Source: Linyphia triangularis | Lineage: Eukaryota; Arthropoda; Arachnida; Araneae; Linyphiidae | DNA length: 64,000 nucleotides | Assembly (NCBI GenBank): GCA_963978545.1 | Contig: OZ021722.1 | Location: 106,355,442-106,419,441, forward strand | Reading direction: 5' to 3' | Shown: positions 1 through 63,014 of the stretch, one piece after another | How the letters are laid out: the number at the start of each line of letters is the position of its first letter | Position numbering within the stretch: position 1 is the stretch's first letter | Made by a program: the position numbers and the translations under genes | The notes under the pieces: generated by a model | The model's input: the letters and a program-made list of their open reading frames with translations, nothing else | Told to the model about the DNA's origin: nothing | The model's database searches: none

Positions 1-68
1 TCCAATCAAAGTAGTAGGCCAAGTGGTTATGTGGTCATGACGTATGACACTTTCCTCAGGACATGACA
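1..68 (-). CDS. Gene A exon: first half of HRM domain (cut by window edge)
   Basis: Acceptor TTTTCAG before position 68. The frame reads SCPEE, then HDHITTWPTTLIG, the Cys-Pro and Trp-Pro-x-Thr-x-x-Gly signature of an HRM domain. Positions 1-40 are identical, base for base, to 53661-53700 in gene B, while positions 41-70 differ at about nine sites. Confidence 0.85.
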
Positions 69-3000
69 CTGAAAAGGAAATGATAATAATAAAATCATAA
101 TAGCAACAGACACAAAATTTGATTAAAAAAAAAACCCACAGAAGTGAGGGGAATTCCCTGAACATTTTCGCTGCCGATCACGAGTCAGAGGAAGACCTTA
201 TAGAGTAGCGTTAGCCACTAGGCGGCCCGCAATAGCTTTTTCTCCGGCCCGCCACCAGTACTGAAGAGCAAAAATCAAATTTTGCGGAAATAATTTAAAT
301 TTTTCTGCAATAGTATGTGTTTACTACTAAAAACCGCATTTTCCATTAAGTGGCCCGCGCCTGTAAGTCTGAAAAATCCTTTTTTTTTTCTTTCCCGAGA
401 CTGCCAACGAGAGAAATAAAAAATGCAATAGTTTGAATTATTACCAATGACGCATTCCTTCACATTGCTTGGTTTTGTACTTGTGATACCCTACCCCCTC
501 GATTCGTGAATGGCACAATTAGATTTCTGCTTTTCTGATTGTGATGGGCAGGAGTTGGGTGTTTAAATGCGTGCCGACCTCTTTTGTTTGGACGTGAAAA
601 GAAGTATCTCGATCTCGATGACTCCAGTGCAATAATGGCGTCGAAGGCTAGTTTTAAACGCAAAGTAGATAGTGAAAAGCGGATCGGCCGCCATCGTCTC
701 GCAATTAACATAGACTAAAATGGAAGATTTAGGCGGTATAGTTTAAATATTTTTATTGATGATTAGTTTATGTCAAGTCACATTGTAATACTGTCACAAA
801 AGACTTCTTTTATGACTTTGATTTACGATGAAGAGAAAATTATTTTTTTAACTATTTGAAACAAGAATCAAATATCAATTGCTATTTTATTAATATTATA
901 AAGTTAATTATTGTTTCAGTTTTCAAAATTGTTTTATAGTGTTGAATCTTTAGTAACTATCACATTTCTAACATTGAACATATGCAGTAAAGCAATATAT
1001 TTATTGGCGTCTTTGGTATAAATCTGCGGCCCTCGGAAACTTCCAACATAAGTCCTGCGGCCCGTCAATAAAAGTAAGTGGCGAACGCTGTTATAGAGGA
1101 AGACAAGATTTATCTGATATTTATTTCACATAACAAATACTATTCGGTTACTTCAGTTAATTCCAGCATGAACAGAAACTTCGATCGGGTGCGGTCTGAT
1201 CAGGGAAGGCTACCTGGGAACAACCAGACATTCAACGCTGGCGCGTGATCGGCAGCGAACGTGTTAAAGCACCTCTAAAAACCATAAACATCAATCATTC
1301 CAAGTAAACAATTGAATAACATATTTTAAACTCTAATCGGTGCTATTATTTCTAAACTTTATTATTTTCCTTCATTTTGAATAATTAATAAATATTTCAC
1401 TCGGAAAAGAACAAATGCTGAAGGTAGACCTTTTAAAGAAATTAAGTTGTAACGAAAATAAACAATTTAAATTAAATAAGCAAAATTAAATTAATAACTC
1501 TTACCTGTACTCCTGAATGATAGATTACTTCTAGTAATCTTATACTGCATCAAAAAATCTATGAGGGAGTTTAATGATTCAATTTCTGACATAACAAATG
1601 TTTTAATAATTTTAAATAATTTATCTGCATCTTCCCTATTTTCTCGAATATGTATGTGAATATAGTAATGTATATCATACCTGCAAAAATCAAAATAAAT
1701 TCTAAATATTCTTACATGCACATTAGCAATAAAAGTTTCACTTGTAAAGTAGGGAAGACTTGTGTACCAAGGGCCACCATGTACCTAGGGCCACCCCACT
1801 TTTATTAAATAACGGTTAGTTCTAAGTCTTTTTACTCACTTGGGTAAGTGACAACTCCCAATTGCTCTTTTGGTGGCAATTTTGAAATCTTAGAGGAGTT
1901 ATAAGTGGAAAACGTTTTTGTATGGTCACCAGTAAAATTTTGCAGCTCATGTCTTTTATCGTTTTACAAAGTTAAGTCGAATACTTTTCTTTGAATTCTA
2001 GTAAATAATTTTGTTTGTAACATTAAGTACTAAACGAGATGTTTAAAAAGTCCTTTCTCCATTGCATTTTTAGTAGAAGACATTTTATATGAAATTACCA
2101 AGTCGTGTACTTAGGGCCACTTAGTTGCTTACTGTGTTCAAATTGCCAAAACCAAAATTTGTGGGTGCTTCAAAGTGATAATGCATGTAGCTCATTTATG
2201 TTTCAATCAGTTTTGTAATACTTGTAATTCACTAATAATTTAACATATTACAAGTTATTATAGTTGTTACATGATAAACCAATGACTGATAATTACTTGA
2301 TATTGTTTATTTTATAAAATTCATCTGCGTATATTTTTTTTCTATTCATTACGGACTGAAACCTCATTTAAATAGAATAGCCCTAGGTACATCAGCTACT
2401 GGCCCTAGGTACAAAAAGGTCTTATACCTAGGGCCACTTGTGACATTTCTTCAAAAACCTTCTATTTGACAGAAGCTATTATTTTAAGTATTTAGATTAA
2501 TCCCAATGGGAAGAAATTACTATAACGATGTATGCATATCAGTTTCACATTTTAAACCCATTGACGGTCATGCACGTATATATACGTCATAGGATTCCCA
2601 GATTTTCTAGCAATACACAACATTTTTAAATTTATAAATAAAATTTAAAATAAAATATTTTTTAGATATTTTTTTTGGGATGATAGTCTATAACCTATCT
2701 AAAACAAAATAAATAAAAAATAATTTTAAAAAATTATTTATTTTAATTAGAAATATAATTAAAAAATTACAGCAGGGAAAACAACTGAGGAATTCGCCCA
2801 TTCCCATGACCGTCAGTGGGTTTTAAAGGACTCAGTTTTTGTGCATTGAAAAAAGGCGACCCTAGGTACACAAGTTTCCTCTACACTTCATGAGAAGAAA
2901 AAAAAAATTTAAATGAAATATAATAAATAAAAATACCTTTCACAAGTTACATTTTGCACAAATGCACTAATTTGAAATCCATATGTGGTTTGGTCAAAGA

Positions 3001-3099
3001 TATCCGATGGTAGAGTGAAATTCTTCATGTATTTAGAACAACTAGCAACACCAACGTAAATATTTGGTAATCGCATGTGCAGAACAAAGATATGCAGAC
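1..3099 (-). CDS. Gene A: adhesion GPCR paralogue, 5' ectodomain exons only (partial, multi-exon)
   Basis: Three minus-strand exons (2937-3099, 1505-1680, 1-68) joined by canonical AG/GT junctions give an open frame through two exons of an unrecognised extracellular module and into the first half of an HRM domain. Exon lengths for the first two (163 and 176 bp) and all junction phases equal those of gene B at 59.9-53.6 kb, and the proteins align throughout, so A is a tandem duplicate lying downstream of B on the same strand. The GAIN, GPS and seven-TM parts must lie beyond position 1. The first visible exon starts in mid-codon, so an upstream exon, presumably with a signal peptide, is missing. 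By family knowledge the product would be a cell-surface adhesion receptor; ligand unknown. No frame break is visible. Confidence 0.8.
159..1267. mobile_element. TTAA-target inverted-repeat element (non-autonomous)
   Basis: The ends match as inverted repeats over CGCTGCCGATCACG, with TTAA at the right end (1264-1267) and TGAA, a one-base decay, at the left (159-162). This fits a piggyBac-type or Kolobok-type insertion. It has no transposase of its own and is interrupted by the hAT-like element. Confidence 0.6.
206..1090. mobile_element. hAT-like element with exact 8-bp target duplication
   Basis: Flanked on both sides by TTATAGAG (198-205 and 1091-1098). The ends form an imperfect inverted repeat: TAGCGTTAGCCACT at the left, AGTGGCGAACGCTG at the right. 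GC-rich subterminal GGCCCGC motifs recur near each end. An 8-bp duplication and such ends are typical of hAT transposons. No intact transposase, so non-autonomous or decayed. Confidence 0.8.
1505..1680 (-). CDS. Gene A exon: N-terminal ectodomain module, part 2
   Basis: Acceptor TTTTTGCAG, donor GTAAGA, 176 bp, the same length as gene B exon 57363-57538. It carries the shared stretch DIHYYIHIHIRE, then a diverged helix-like segment ending RSNLSFRSTG. Synonymous and replacement differences from copy B are spread along the exon, in contrast to the next exon. Confidence 0.85.
1751..2882. mobile_element. Inverted-repeat element with repeated GTACCTAGGGCCAC motif
   Basis: Ends are near-matching inverted repeats (GGGAAGACTTGTGTACC versus AGAGGAAACTTGTGTACC). 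About seven copies of a GTACCTAGGGCCAC-like motif lie inside, in both orientations, at 1769, 1781, 2107, 2380, 2402, 2426 and 2859 (approximate). No coding capacity. It sits in the intron between gene A exons 1505-1680 and 2937-3099. Confidence 0.6.
2552..2826. mobile_element. TTAA-target MITE nested in the motif-array element
   Basis: TTAA at each end with inverted repeats around ACCCATTGACGGTCATG (left) and CATGACCGTCAGTGGGT (right). The interior is AT-rich and non-coding. It splits the 1751-2882 element, so it is the younger of the two. Confidence 0.55.
2937..3099 (-). CDS. Gene A exon: N-terminal ectodomain module, part 1
   Basis: Acceptor is a T-run followed by TAG before 3099; donor is GTATTT after 2937. 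The 163-bp exon starts in phase 2 and ends with two bases of an Arg codon. It contains the FVLHMR strand, two cysteines and the glycosylation sites NFT and NVT. It is clearly homologous to 59772-59934. The module is not one I can name. Confidence 0.85.
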
Positions 3100-3466
3100 C
3101 TAAAAAAAAAAAGTTTAAGCTACACTTAATTAGTTCTGTTAGAACTAGATAGGGATATCAATCACTAAAGTAAAATTATGAGTATATAAAAGTATGTTTT
3201 TTTTTTATATAAGTAGTTTAAGGGGTCTTGGTATCCCATGTTTCTAGTTTTTTTTGCGTACTCGTTATCTTTGAAATCTTCCCCTTATTCTGGCAAGTTT
3301 TTCAGCTAATCTGATAACTGCAATTGCGTGAAAGTTATATTTTTATGGAGAATTTAGCATAGTTGTAATAGCACCTTTAAAGTTTCGAAAGCATTTTTCT
3401 CAGTTCGTGTTTTTTGGAATTCCCACCTTATTCAAAATGCTAAAATTCTGGCAAATATAAATGAAA

Positions 3467-4646
3467 CTAGCTGAATACACGTGCTGCGCTACGAAATTTT
3501 ACCATTAGCATTTTAGTGATCAAAAAACATTCATGTATTCTACACTTCAGACGTTTGCTCCCATTTCGATCCCGACAAATTGATTTATCAAAATAGGAAC
3601 TTTCCTTTGTTGACATTTTAAACGAAATTTATAATTGTGAAGAGTAAACTGGAATAATTTATTGTGTTTATGTTTGCTCTTAGTTCTAAATTTCAAAGTA
3701 GTAGCTGCATTGGAATTAAGTTAATTAGACATTAAGTTAATCCTCGTATAGTTTCAATGTTGCGTCGTCTTTTCATCCCTTAAAAATTCGTTAATCGATA
3801 TTGGAATGACTTATTTTTTTAACATTTGCTAAAAAATATCAGAAAAATGACTACATTGGAAGAGGAACATTCGGATATCCCTCGTTTGGAACATTTAACT
3901 CCTTTTCGACCCCTTAAAGTTTTTTAATCGAGAACAGAATAGCTTACTTTTTCTATGTTTAATCTTTTTTGACATTTGTACCAAATTTCCGAGTTGTGAC
4001 CATATGGGAAGTGGTACATTCGAATATTCCTCGTTTGGAACGTTTAACCCCTTTTCCACCCCTTGATCCACCGGAGATCGGAATAGTTTACTTTTTCTGC
4101 GTTTATCTTTATTGATATTCACACCAGTTTTCAGAATTGTGAAAATATGAGAAGTAGGACATTCGAATATATCGCTCGTTTGGAACGTTTAACCCCTTTT
4201 TGACCTCTTAAAGTGGGTTAATCGAGATCGGAATAGTTTACTTTTTCTATTTTTACCATTGTTGATATTTGTGCCGATTTTCAGAGTTGTGACTATGTGG
4301 GAAGTAGGATTTTCGAATGTCCCCCGTTTGGAACGTTTAACCCCTTTTCGACCCCTTAAAGTGTGTTAATCGAGATCGGAATAGTTTACTTTTTCTATTT
4401 TTACCATTGTTGATATTTGTGCCGATTTTCAGAGTTGTGACTATGTGGGAAGTAGGACATTCGAATATATCGCTCGTTTGGAACGTTTAACCCCTTTTTA
4501 ACCTCTTAAAGTGGGTTAATCGAGATCGGAATAGCTTACTTTTTCTATGTTTACCATTGTTGATATTTGTGCCGATTTTCAGAGTTGTGACTATGTGGGA
4601 AGTGGGAGAATTAGTGATGAGTGAGGGCTTTGCCTTATATATATAG
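3467..4646 (-). mobile_element. Helitron-like element, family 1, minus orientation
   Basis: Read on the minus strand it begins TCTATATATATAAGGC and ends in ACGTGTATTCAGCTAG followed by T: the 5'-TC and 3'-CTAG ends of Helitrons. Inside, 3880-4600 holds about five diverged copies of the 148-bp satellite unit that is much longer in the copy at 36266-38679. Non-autonomous. Confidence 0.6.
3880..4605 (-). repeat. 148-bp satellite, short array inside Helitron
   Basis: About five units of the same monomer as 36355-38290, in reverse orientation, recognisable by GTTTGGAACGTTTAACCCC and the GATCGGAATAGTTTAC block. Units are more diverged than in the long array. Confidence 0.75.
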
Positions 4647-4658
4647 AGAAAATGACTT

Positions 4659-4696
<38 letters not shown>

Positions 4697-5084
4697 CATT
4701 ATAAAGATCTATTTGACGAAAATAAGCATTGTTTTTTGAATAAAATATAAACGTAATTTTCTACAAATTTAAATGTCGAAAATTATTATCTTTTACGACT
4801 TTTTTACCAATAGGTGTATTTTTTATTGTTTTTCTACAAAACTACTTCACTTATCCAAAATCCGATGCCTAAAAGTTTAAAGTATATTATAAGAAAAAAA
4901 TTTTAGAAAAAATATTGAAAAATGAAAAAGATAGAATTTGAAATATTATGAATTTTTTAAATACTAATTCAAAATTCTAAAAATTTAGAGCTGTGAACTT
5001 TTTTTTTTTTTTTTTTAAATAAAAATAAAATTAAGTTTTTGCCAAGTAATACTTCCAATACGTAAAAATTATAATTTTAATGGC

Positions 5085-6432
5085 TTAAGGGGGCATGGTA
5101 TCCAAAAAATGACGAAAACGTTAATTTTTCAATTTTTGTCCCTTAATGGAGAGAATATCTTTCTGAATAGCTGAGCAAATATTTATACTTGTACCTCTGA
5201 TAGATAAAAAGTTATATTGTATTTTCTAAACCATCTTACACAATCAAAGCTGAAAAAGAAATCTTTAACACTGTTTTTCTCAGTCCATTATTTTTAAGTT
5301 TGCGTGTTGTTTAAATCCCTAAGTCTTTCTTCTAAATTTAGTTAGGATTTGGAAATTTTTATATCGTATTTATATACATCTGATAAAAAAAAATTAGTAT
5401 GGAATAAGGTGTGCGACGAATAGTTTTTTTTTTTTTTTTTTTTTTTTTTATTATTATTAAAAATTTGAAAACTTGAAAAAAAACGTCGTTTTTCTGCTGT
5501 TTTTAGTGTAAAAATATATAAAAAAAAAATTCTATAGCTTGCATGCTTCAAATCCATACTAATTATTGTTAACAATTATAATACGAATATATTGTGAAAA
5601 TTTCTTGAGAAAAATACTTAAAATTGTGGAAGGAGTAGCATTACGAAAAAAGTTTGAAAAAATTTAATGAGTCAAAAATTATTTATTCAAAATATTTTTG
5701 TAGATTGAATTATGTTTACTTATCATCAACTCAATGTAAAAACACTATAGTTTAAATTTTAGTGGTACGATTGCTGAAAATAATTTTTTAGGTAATGCGT
5801 CACATGAAATAAAAAAATATATATATTTTTAAGGATACAAAGTCCCATTAAATAAAAAAAAATATTTTTAATGATACTAAGTCCACTTAAATAAAAAACA
5901 TATTTTTAAGGGTACCAAGTCTCCTTAAATAAAAAAAAAATATTTTTAAGGGTACTAAGTCCCCTTAAATAAAAAAAAATATTTTAAGGGTACTAAGTCC
6001 CTTTAAATAAAAAAATATATTTTTAATGATACTAAGTCCACTTAAATAAAAAACATATTTTTAAGGGTACTAAGTCTCCTTAAATAAAAAAAAATATTTT
6101 TAAGGGTACTAAGTCCCCTTAAATAAAAAAATATATTTTTAATGATACTAAGTCCACTTAAATAAAAAACATATTTTTAAGGGTACTAAGTCTCCTTAAA
6201 TAAAAAAAAAATATTTTTAAGGGTACTAAGTCCCCTTAAATAAAAAAAAATATTTTAAGGGTACTAAATCCCCTTAAATAAAAAAAATATTTTTAATGAT
6301 ACTAAGTCCACTTAAATAAAAAACATATTTTTAAGGGTACTAAGTGTCCTTAAATAAAAAAAAAATATTTTTAACGGTACTAAGTGTCCTTAAATAAAAA
6401 AAAATATTTTTAAGGGTACTAAGTCCCCTTAA
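5085..6432. mobile_element. TTAA-target element with expanded terminal repeat
   Basis: Starts TTAAGGGGGCATGGTATCC; its right end reads GGGTACTAAGTCCCCTTAA, the inverted counterpart. The right part has expanded into the minisatellite. The interior is AT-rich with poly-T tracts and no convincing open frame. A related 5' end lies at 3218. Confidence 0.5.
5808..6432. repeat. Minisatellite of about 40-bp units
   Basis: Roughly fifteen tandem copies of a unit containing GGGTACTAAGTCCCCTTAA plus an A-run and TATTTTTA. Each unit holds a copy of the terminal repeat of the surrounding element, so the array looks like slippage or unequal exchange of a transposon end. Confidence 0.85.
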
Positions 6433-6604
6433 TTGAATTGGCCATGCATGCCGGTAATAAAACCCAATGCCAAACTGGGCTGCTATGTTTGGTTTTGGAT
6501 TATTTCTTTATTAGGTAAATGCTATTTCTAAATGTTTGTAGAATACTGTACCTGTGGCATTGTAGTATAGGAATAGAAGATAACATATAAGTGACTGTCG
6601 CAAT

Positions 6605-59934
<53,330 letters not shown>

Positions 59935-60427
59935 CTAAAAGAAAATTCATTTTAAACTTATTGTGAGACTTATAAGAACTAAATCAGAATAACATTCCTT
60001 CATCTATAGTATGACAGGGGGGAAATACAAGGGCCTGGGATAAAATACTCAAAAGTTAAGGCCTTGTTACTACCCATTGGAATATAATAGACTGCTTGTC
60101 CATGGATTGAAAATCCTTTTAAGAATTTTTAACAAGAAAGGGATACACCTAAAGTAAGTTTAGGTTAGGCGCGGGTTGCCCGGGCAAAAATTATTCAAAA
60201 GTTATGTCTTATTTTTACGCAAGTTTTCACTAGAGTGAGACAATTATATTTGAATCGAACGAACATCTCACAAGTTTAAATATCAATAAATTTCGATGTG
60301 TGCACCTTTTTGCAACACGATAAACGCCTAAACAGTAATCCAGTTCTCACCAAGTGTTTCGTAGTATATCAAGCTTATTTAGACGAATTGCTTGCATATG
60401 ATATGCTTCTTCAACTCATCCATAATT

Positions 60428-60428
<1 letters not shown>
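59935..60428. other. Upstream intron of gene B, nothing recognised
   Basis: I looked for a signal-peptide exon ending with one base of a split codon and found no convincing one. Confidence 0.4.
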
Positions 60429-60462
<34 letters not shown>

Positions 60463-60507
60463 TGTATTTATTCATTTATTCATTCATTCATTCATTCATT
60501 CATTCAT

Positions 60508-60594
<87 letters not shown>

Positions 60595-60666
60595 GTCTTT
60601 CTTTCTTTCTTTCTGTTTGTTTGTTTGTTTGTTTGTTTGTTTGTTTGTTTGTTTGTTTATTTATTT
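60429..60666. repeat. Compound tetranucleotide microsatellite
   Basis: Successive blocks of TTTA, TTCA, TTCT, TTTG and TTTA repeats, about 240 bp. Neighbouring blocks differ by one or two bases per unit. Long phenylalanine/leucine-rich frames across it are artefacts. Confidence 0.97.
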
Positions 60667-60671
60667 CATAA

Positions 60672-61262
60672 TAGTCCGACAGGCCTCTGCAAGTTTATGT
60701 ACCTCATCGAACATCATTCTGAATTCCCTTATAGAATGTTGAGAAATGTTAGTAGATCCTGAATCCACTGGTCTGCCGAGGCAAAAAAGGCCGAAACTAT
60801 TCAAAAATAAACTTTGAATGAGTTTAACCGAATCTTCTTGCCAAATATGTCATATCTGGGCAAAAGAGGAACATTCTTTTCGTTTAGTTATATGGTCTGA
60901 TTTTCAATTAAGAAGGGTACAGAAGATCTTTTATCTTTTAAAAATCAGACAATTTAGCAATAAATATTACTTCCTCAGTGATCTAATATTTATCGCCAAC
61001 TTAGATCACTTTTAAAAGATGGAAATATTTTTCGCCATATAAAATATATCGTCTGCACTCTTCTTCATTGAAATTTAAAGAGCAATGGGTTATCACATAA
61101 AAAAAAATATTACTCATTATTTGGCAAGTTATGACATATTTTACAATCGTATTTAGTTCAACTTATTAACCACAAAAATCTAAAAAGGGTACTGAAGATC
61201 TTTTATCTTTTAAAAATCAGACAATTTAGCAATAATTATTACTTCCACGGTGATCTAATATT
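60672..61262. mobile_element. Diverged MITE M, partly duplicated and cut by an LTR
   Basis: Starts TAGTCCGACAGGCCTCTGC. The segment AGAAGGGTACAGAAGATCTT to GATCTAATATT (60913-60993) recurs at 61181-61262, where it stops at the LTR edge. Confidence 0.6.
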
Positions 61263-62435
61263 TGTGGTGAAATTCACCTGAGAGCTTTCAAACAAAAATA
61301 ATCTAAAGGTTAAAGGCCTGTGTTAAACATTAATTCATAACCCAAAATTCAGCTACATCCCTACTGTGGTATAATGGATGCAGTCAGATGTGTTAATGAT
61401 GTGTCACATGTGTTAAAGAAGACAAGCATGTAGATTTGCTGAGTAAAGGAATTTAATTAAAATTAACAACAACAAATATTCAAGTCAGGCAAAACGTCTA
61501 AACACTCAAATTAACCTAGCAATGGCTTAGCAAGGTTATATATACATATATAACCTGCACGCAGAGCACACAACAAAATTTTATACAGAGCGGGGAAATG
61601 GCAATGGCATAGGACTTTAACTAAATGCTTGATAAATAGTAATTATTCAGAGAAGTAAGAACATTTTGTATTAGTTAATTTTAGAAATGCTTATCTGTGA
61701 GAGTCTCAGATTCCAGGCGCGTTTGACCGGCACATGAAGATTCAGGCTCCTGGATCAGGTAAAGTCCTAGCGTCGGGAGAAGTTGCAGGCTCCAGGGTCA
61801 GGAATTAACACGGCTTCCGATGAAGGTACCGGCTCCGGCGTCAGGAATTAACGCAGATTCCGATGAAGGTCCCGGCGACAGGTAGTCACGGCTTCCGATG
61901 AAGGTACCGGCTCCGCATAATGCAACGATGTCTCAGGCGTTGGCGGGGATTACTTTAGTAGTCTTGCACGATCTCGAGTTTTCAAAGTCTTCCAACCATC
62001 CTAGCCGCCACACGGTTCGTTCATCTCTTATCTCCAAGCTCCCAAAAACCTCTCTCCCCGCTACCCCGTTTCTTTTCTTTTTTTTTTCACTCCTTTGGCC
62101 CCCGTAGATTCTTATTTTTTTCTACCTCCGTCTCGCTTTTTCTCCCTTCACTTCCTTTTCACACAAACAAAAATCGCGGCACTCACCGCTCGCCACCAGA
62201 AAGACGTTTTCTCCCTCAGGTAGCTGACGTAGCAGTTCTCCAATCCCCGTTAGAGTTTAAGCAAGTCAAATCCGCAATTGGAAAGGCAATCCGACTACCC
62301 ACAGATTCGCCAGAAAGGAAATATATTAGTGGAGAGCAAAAGTCAAGATGATCAAAGTACCAAAAATTTTAGAGGAAGGAAAAGTACACTTAAATCAAAA
62401 ACATACATATAAAATTAAATATTAGCATTACAACA
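61263..62435 (-). mobile_element. 3' LTR of Ty3/gypsy retrotransposon
   Basis: Read on the minus strand: begins TGTTGTAATGC just after a purine-rich tract (ACCAGGAAGGATA), ends CACCACA, giving TGT...ACA ends and 1173 bp. The right-hand flank is MITE M sequence interrupted at CTAATATT. A TATA-like stretch is at 61535-61550. GC-rich 60-bp repeats (TTCCGATGAAGGTACCGGCT) lie at 61740-61920. Confidence 0.65.
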
Positions 62436-62472
62436 TATCCTTCCTGGTACCTGTAAAAAAAAAATTTCAAAG

Positions 62473-62505
<33 letters not shown>

Positions 62506-63014
62506 GACACAAATTTATAAAACATTCAAATGCAGCTAAATTTTCATATTCGAAACACTACCAGAAAACAACTTCTCTGAGCCTGTTTATAAACAATTTT
62601 CCAGGTTCATGTGAGAAATTAATCACCAGTAAAAAAAAAAACTTATCCATACAATCACATATTACACCCAATCTCAAAACAATAAGAATAACATATCGAT
62701 ATCAATCAGATGATTCTGAAGCTTTGTGAGGTAACCACAGAAGGATTCAAAAGAGACCCCAAGATTCGTGTAATTTTACCACCAAGCAATTATAAATTAC
62801 CTTAATTCAAATACAATTTTACCAACCCTTTTCCAAAGTAAAACATTTCCGAAAAATGCAGTTAAACACTTCACCCCATTTTCCCAAAATCCCCACTCCA
62901 AAAAGTGATATAAATACATTACAGAGACAAAATTTCACATTTACAATATTTTGGATTATTTATGCAATTTCCAGAGTATATAGTTTAGTAACACAACATA
63001 ATCAACTCAGCATT
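62436..63014 (-). mobile_element. Retrotransposon 3' non-coding part and polypurine tract
   Basis: Between the end of the polyprotein and the LTR. The polypurine tract is at 62436-62450; a long T-run lies at 62477-62502. No envelope-like frame is visible. Confidence 0.55.

Noticed and set aside
60298..60762. 154-codon plus-strand frame rich in FFLS and FVCL
   Set aside because: Product of the compound tetranucleotide microsatellite.
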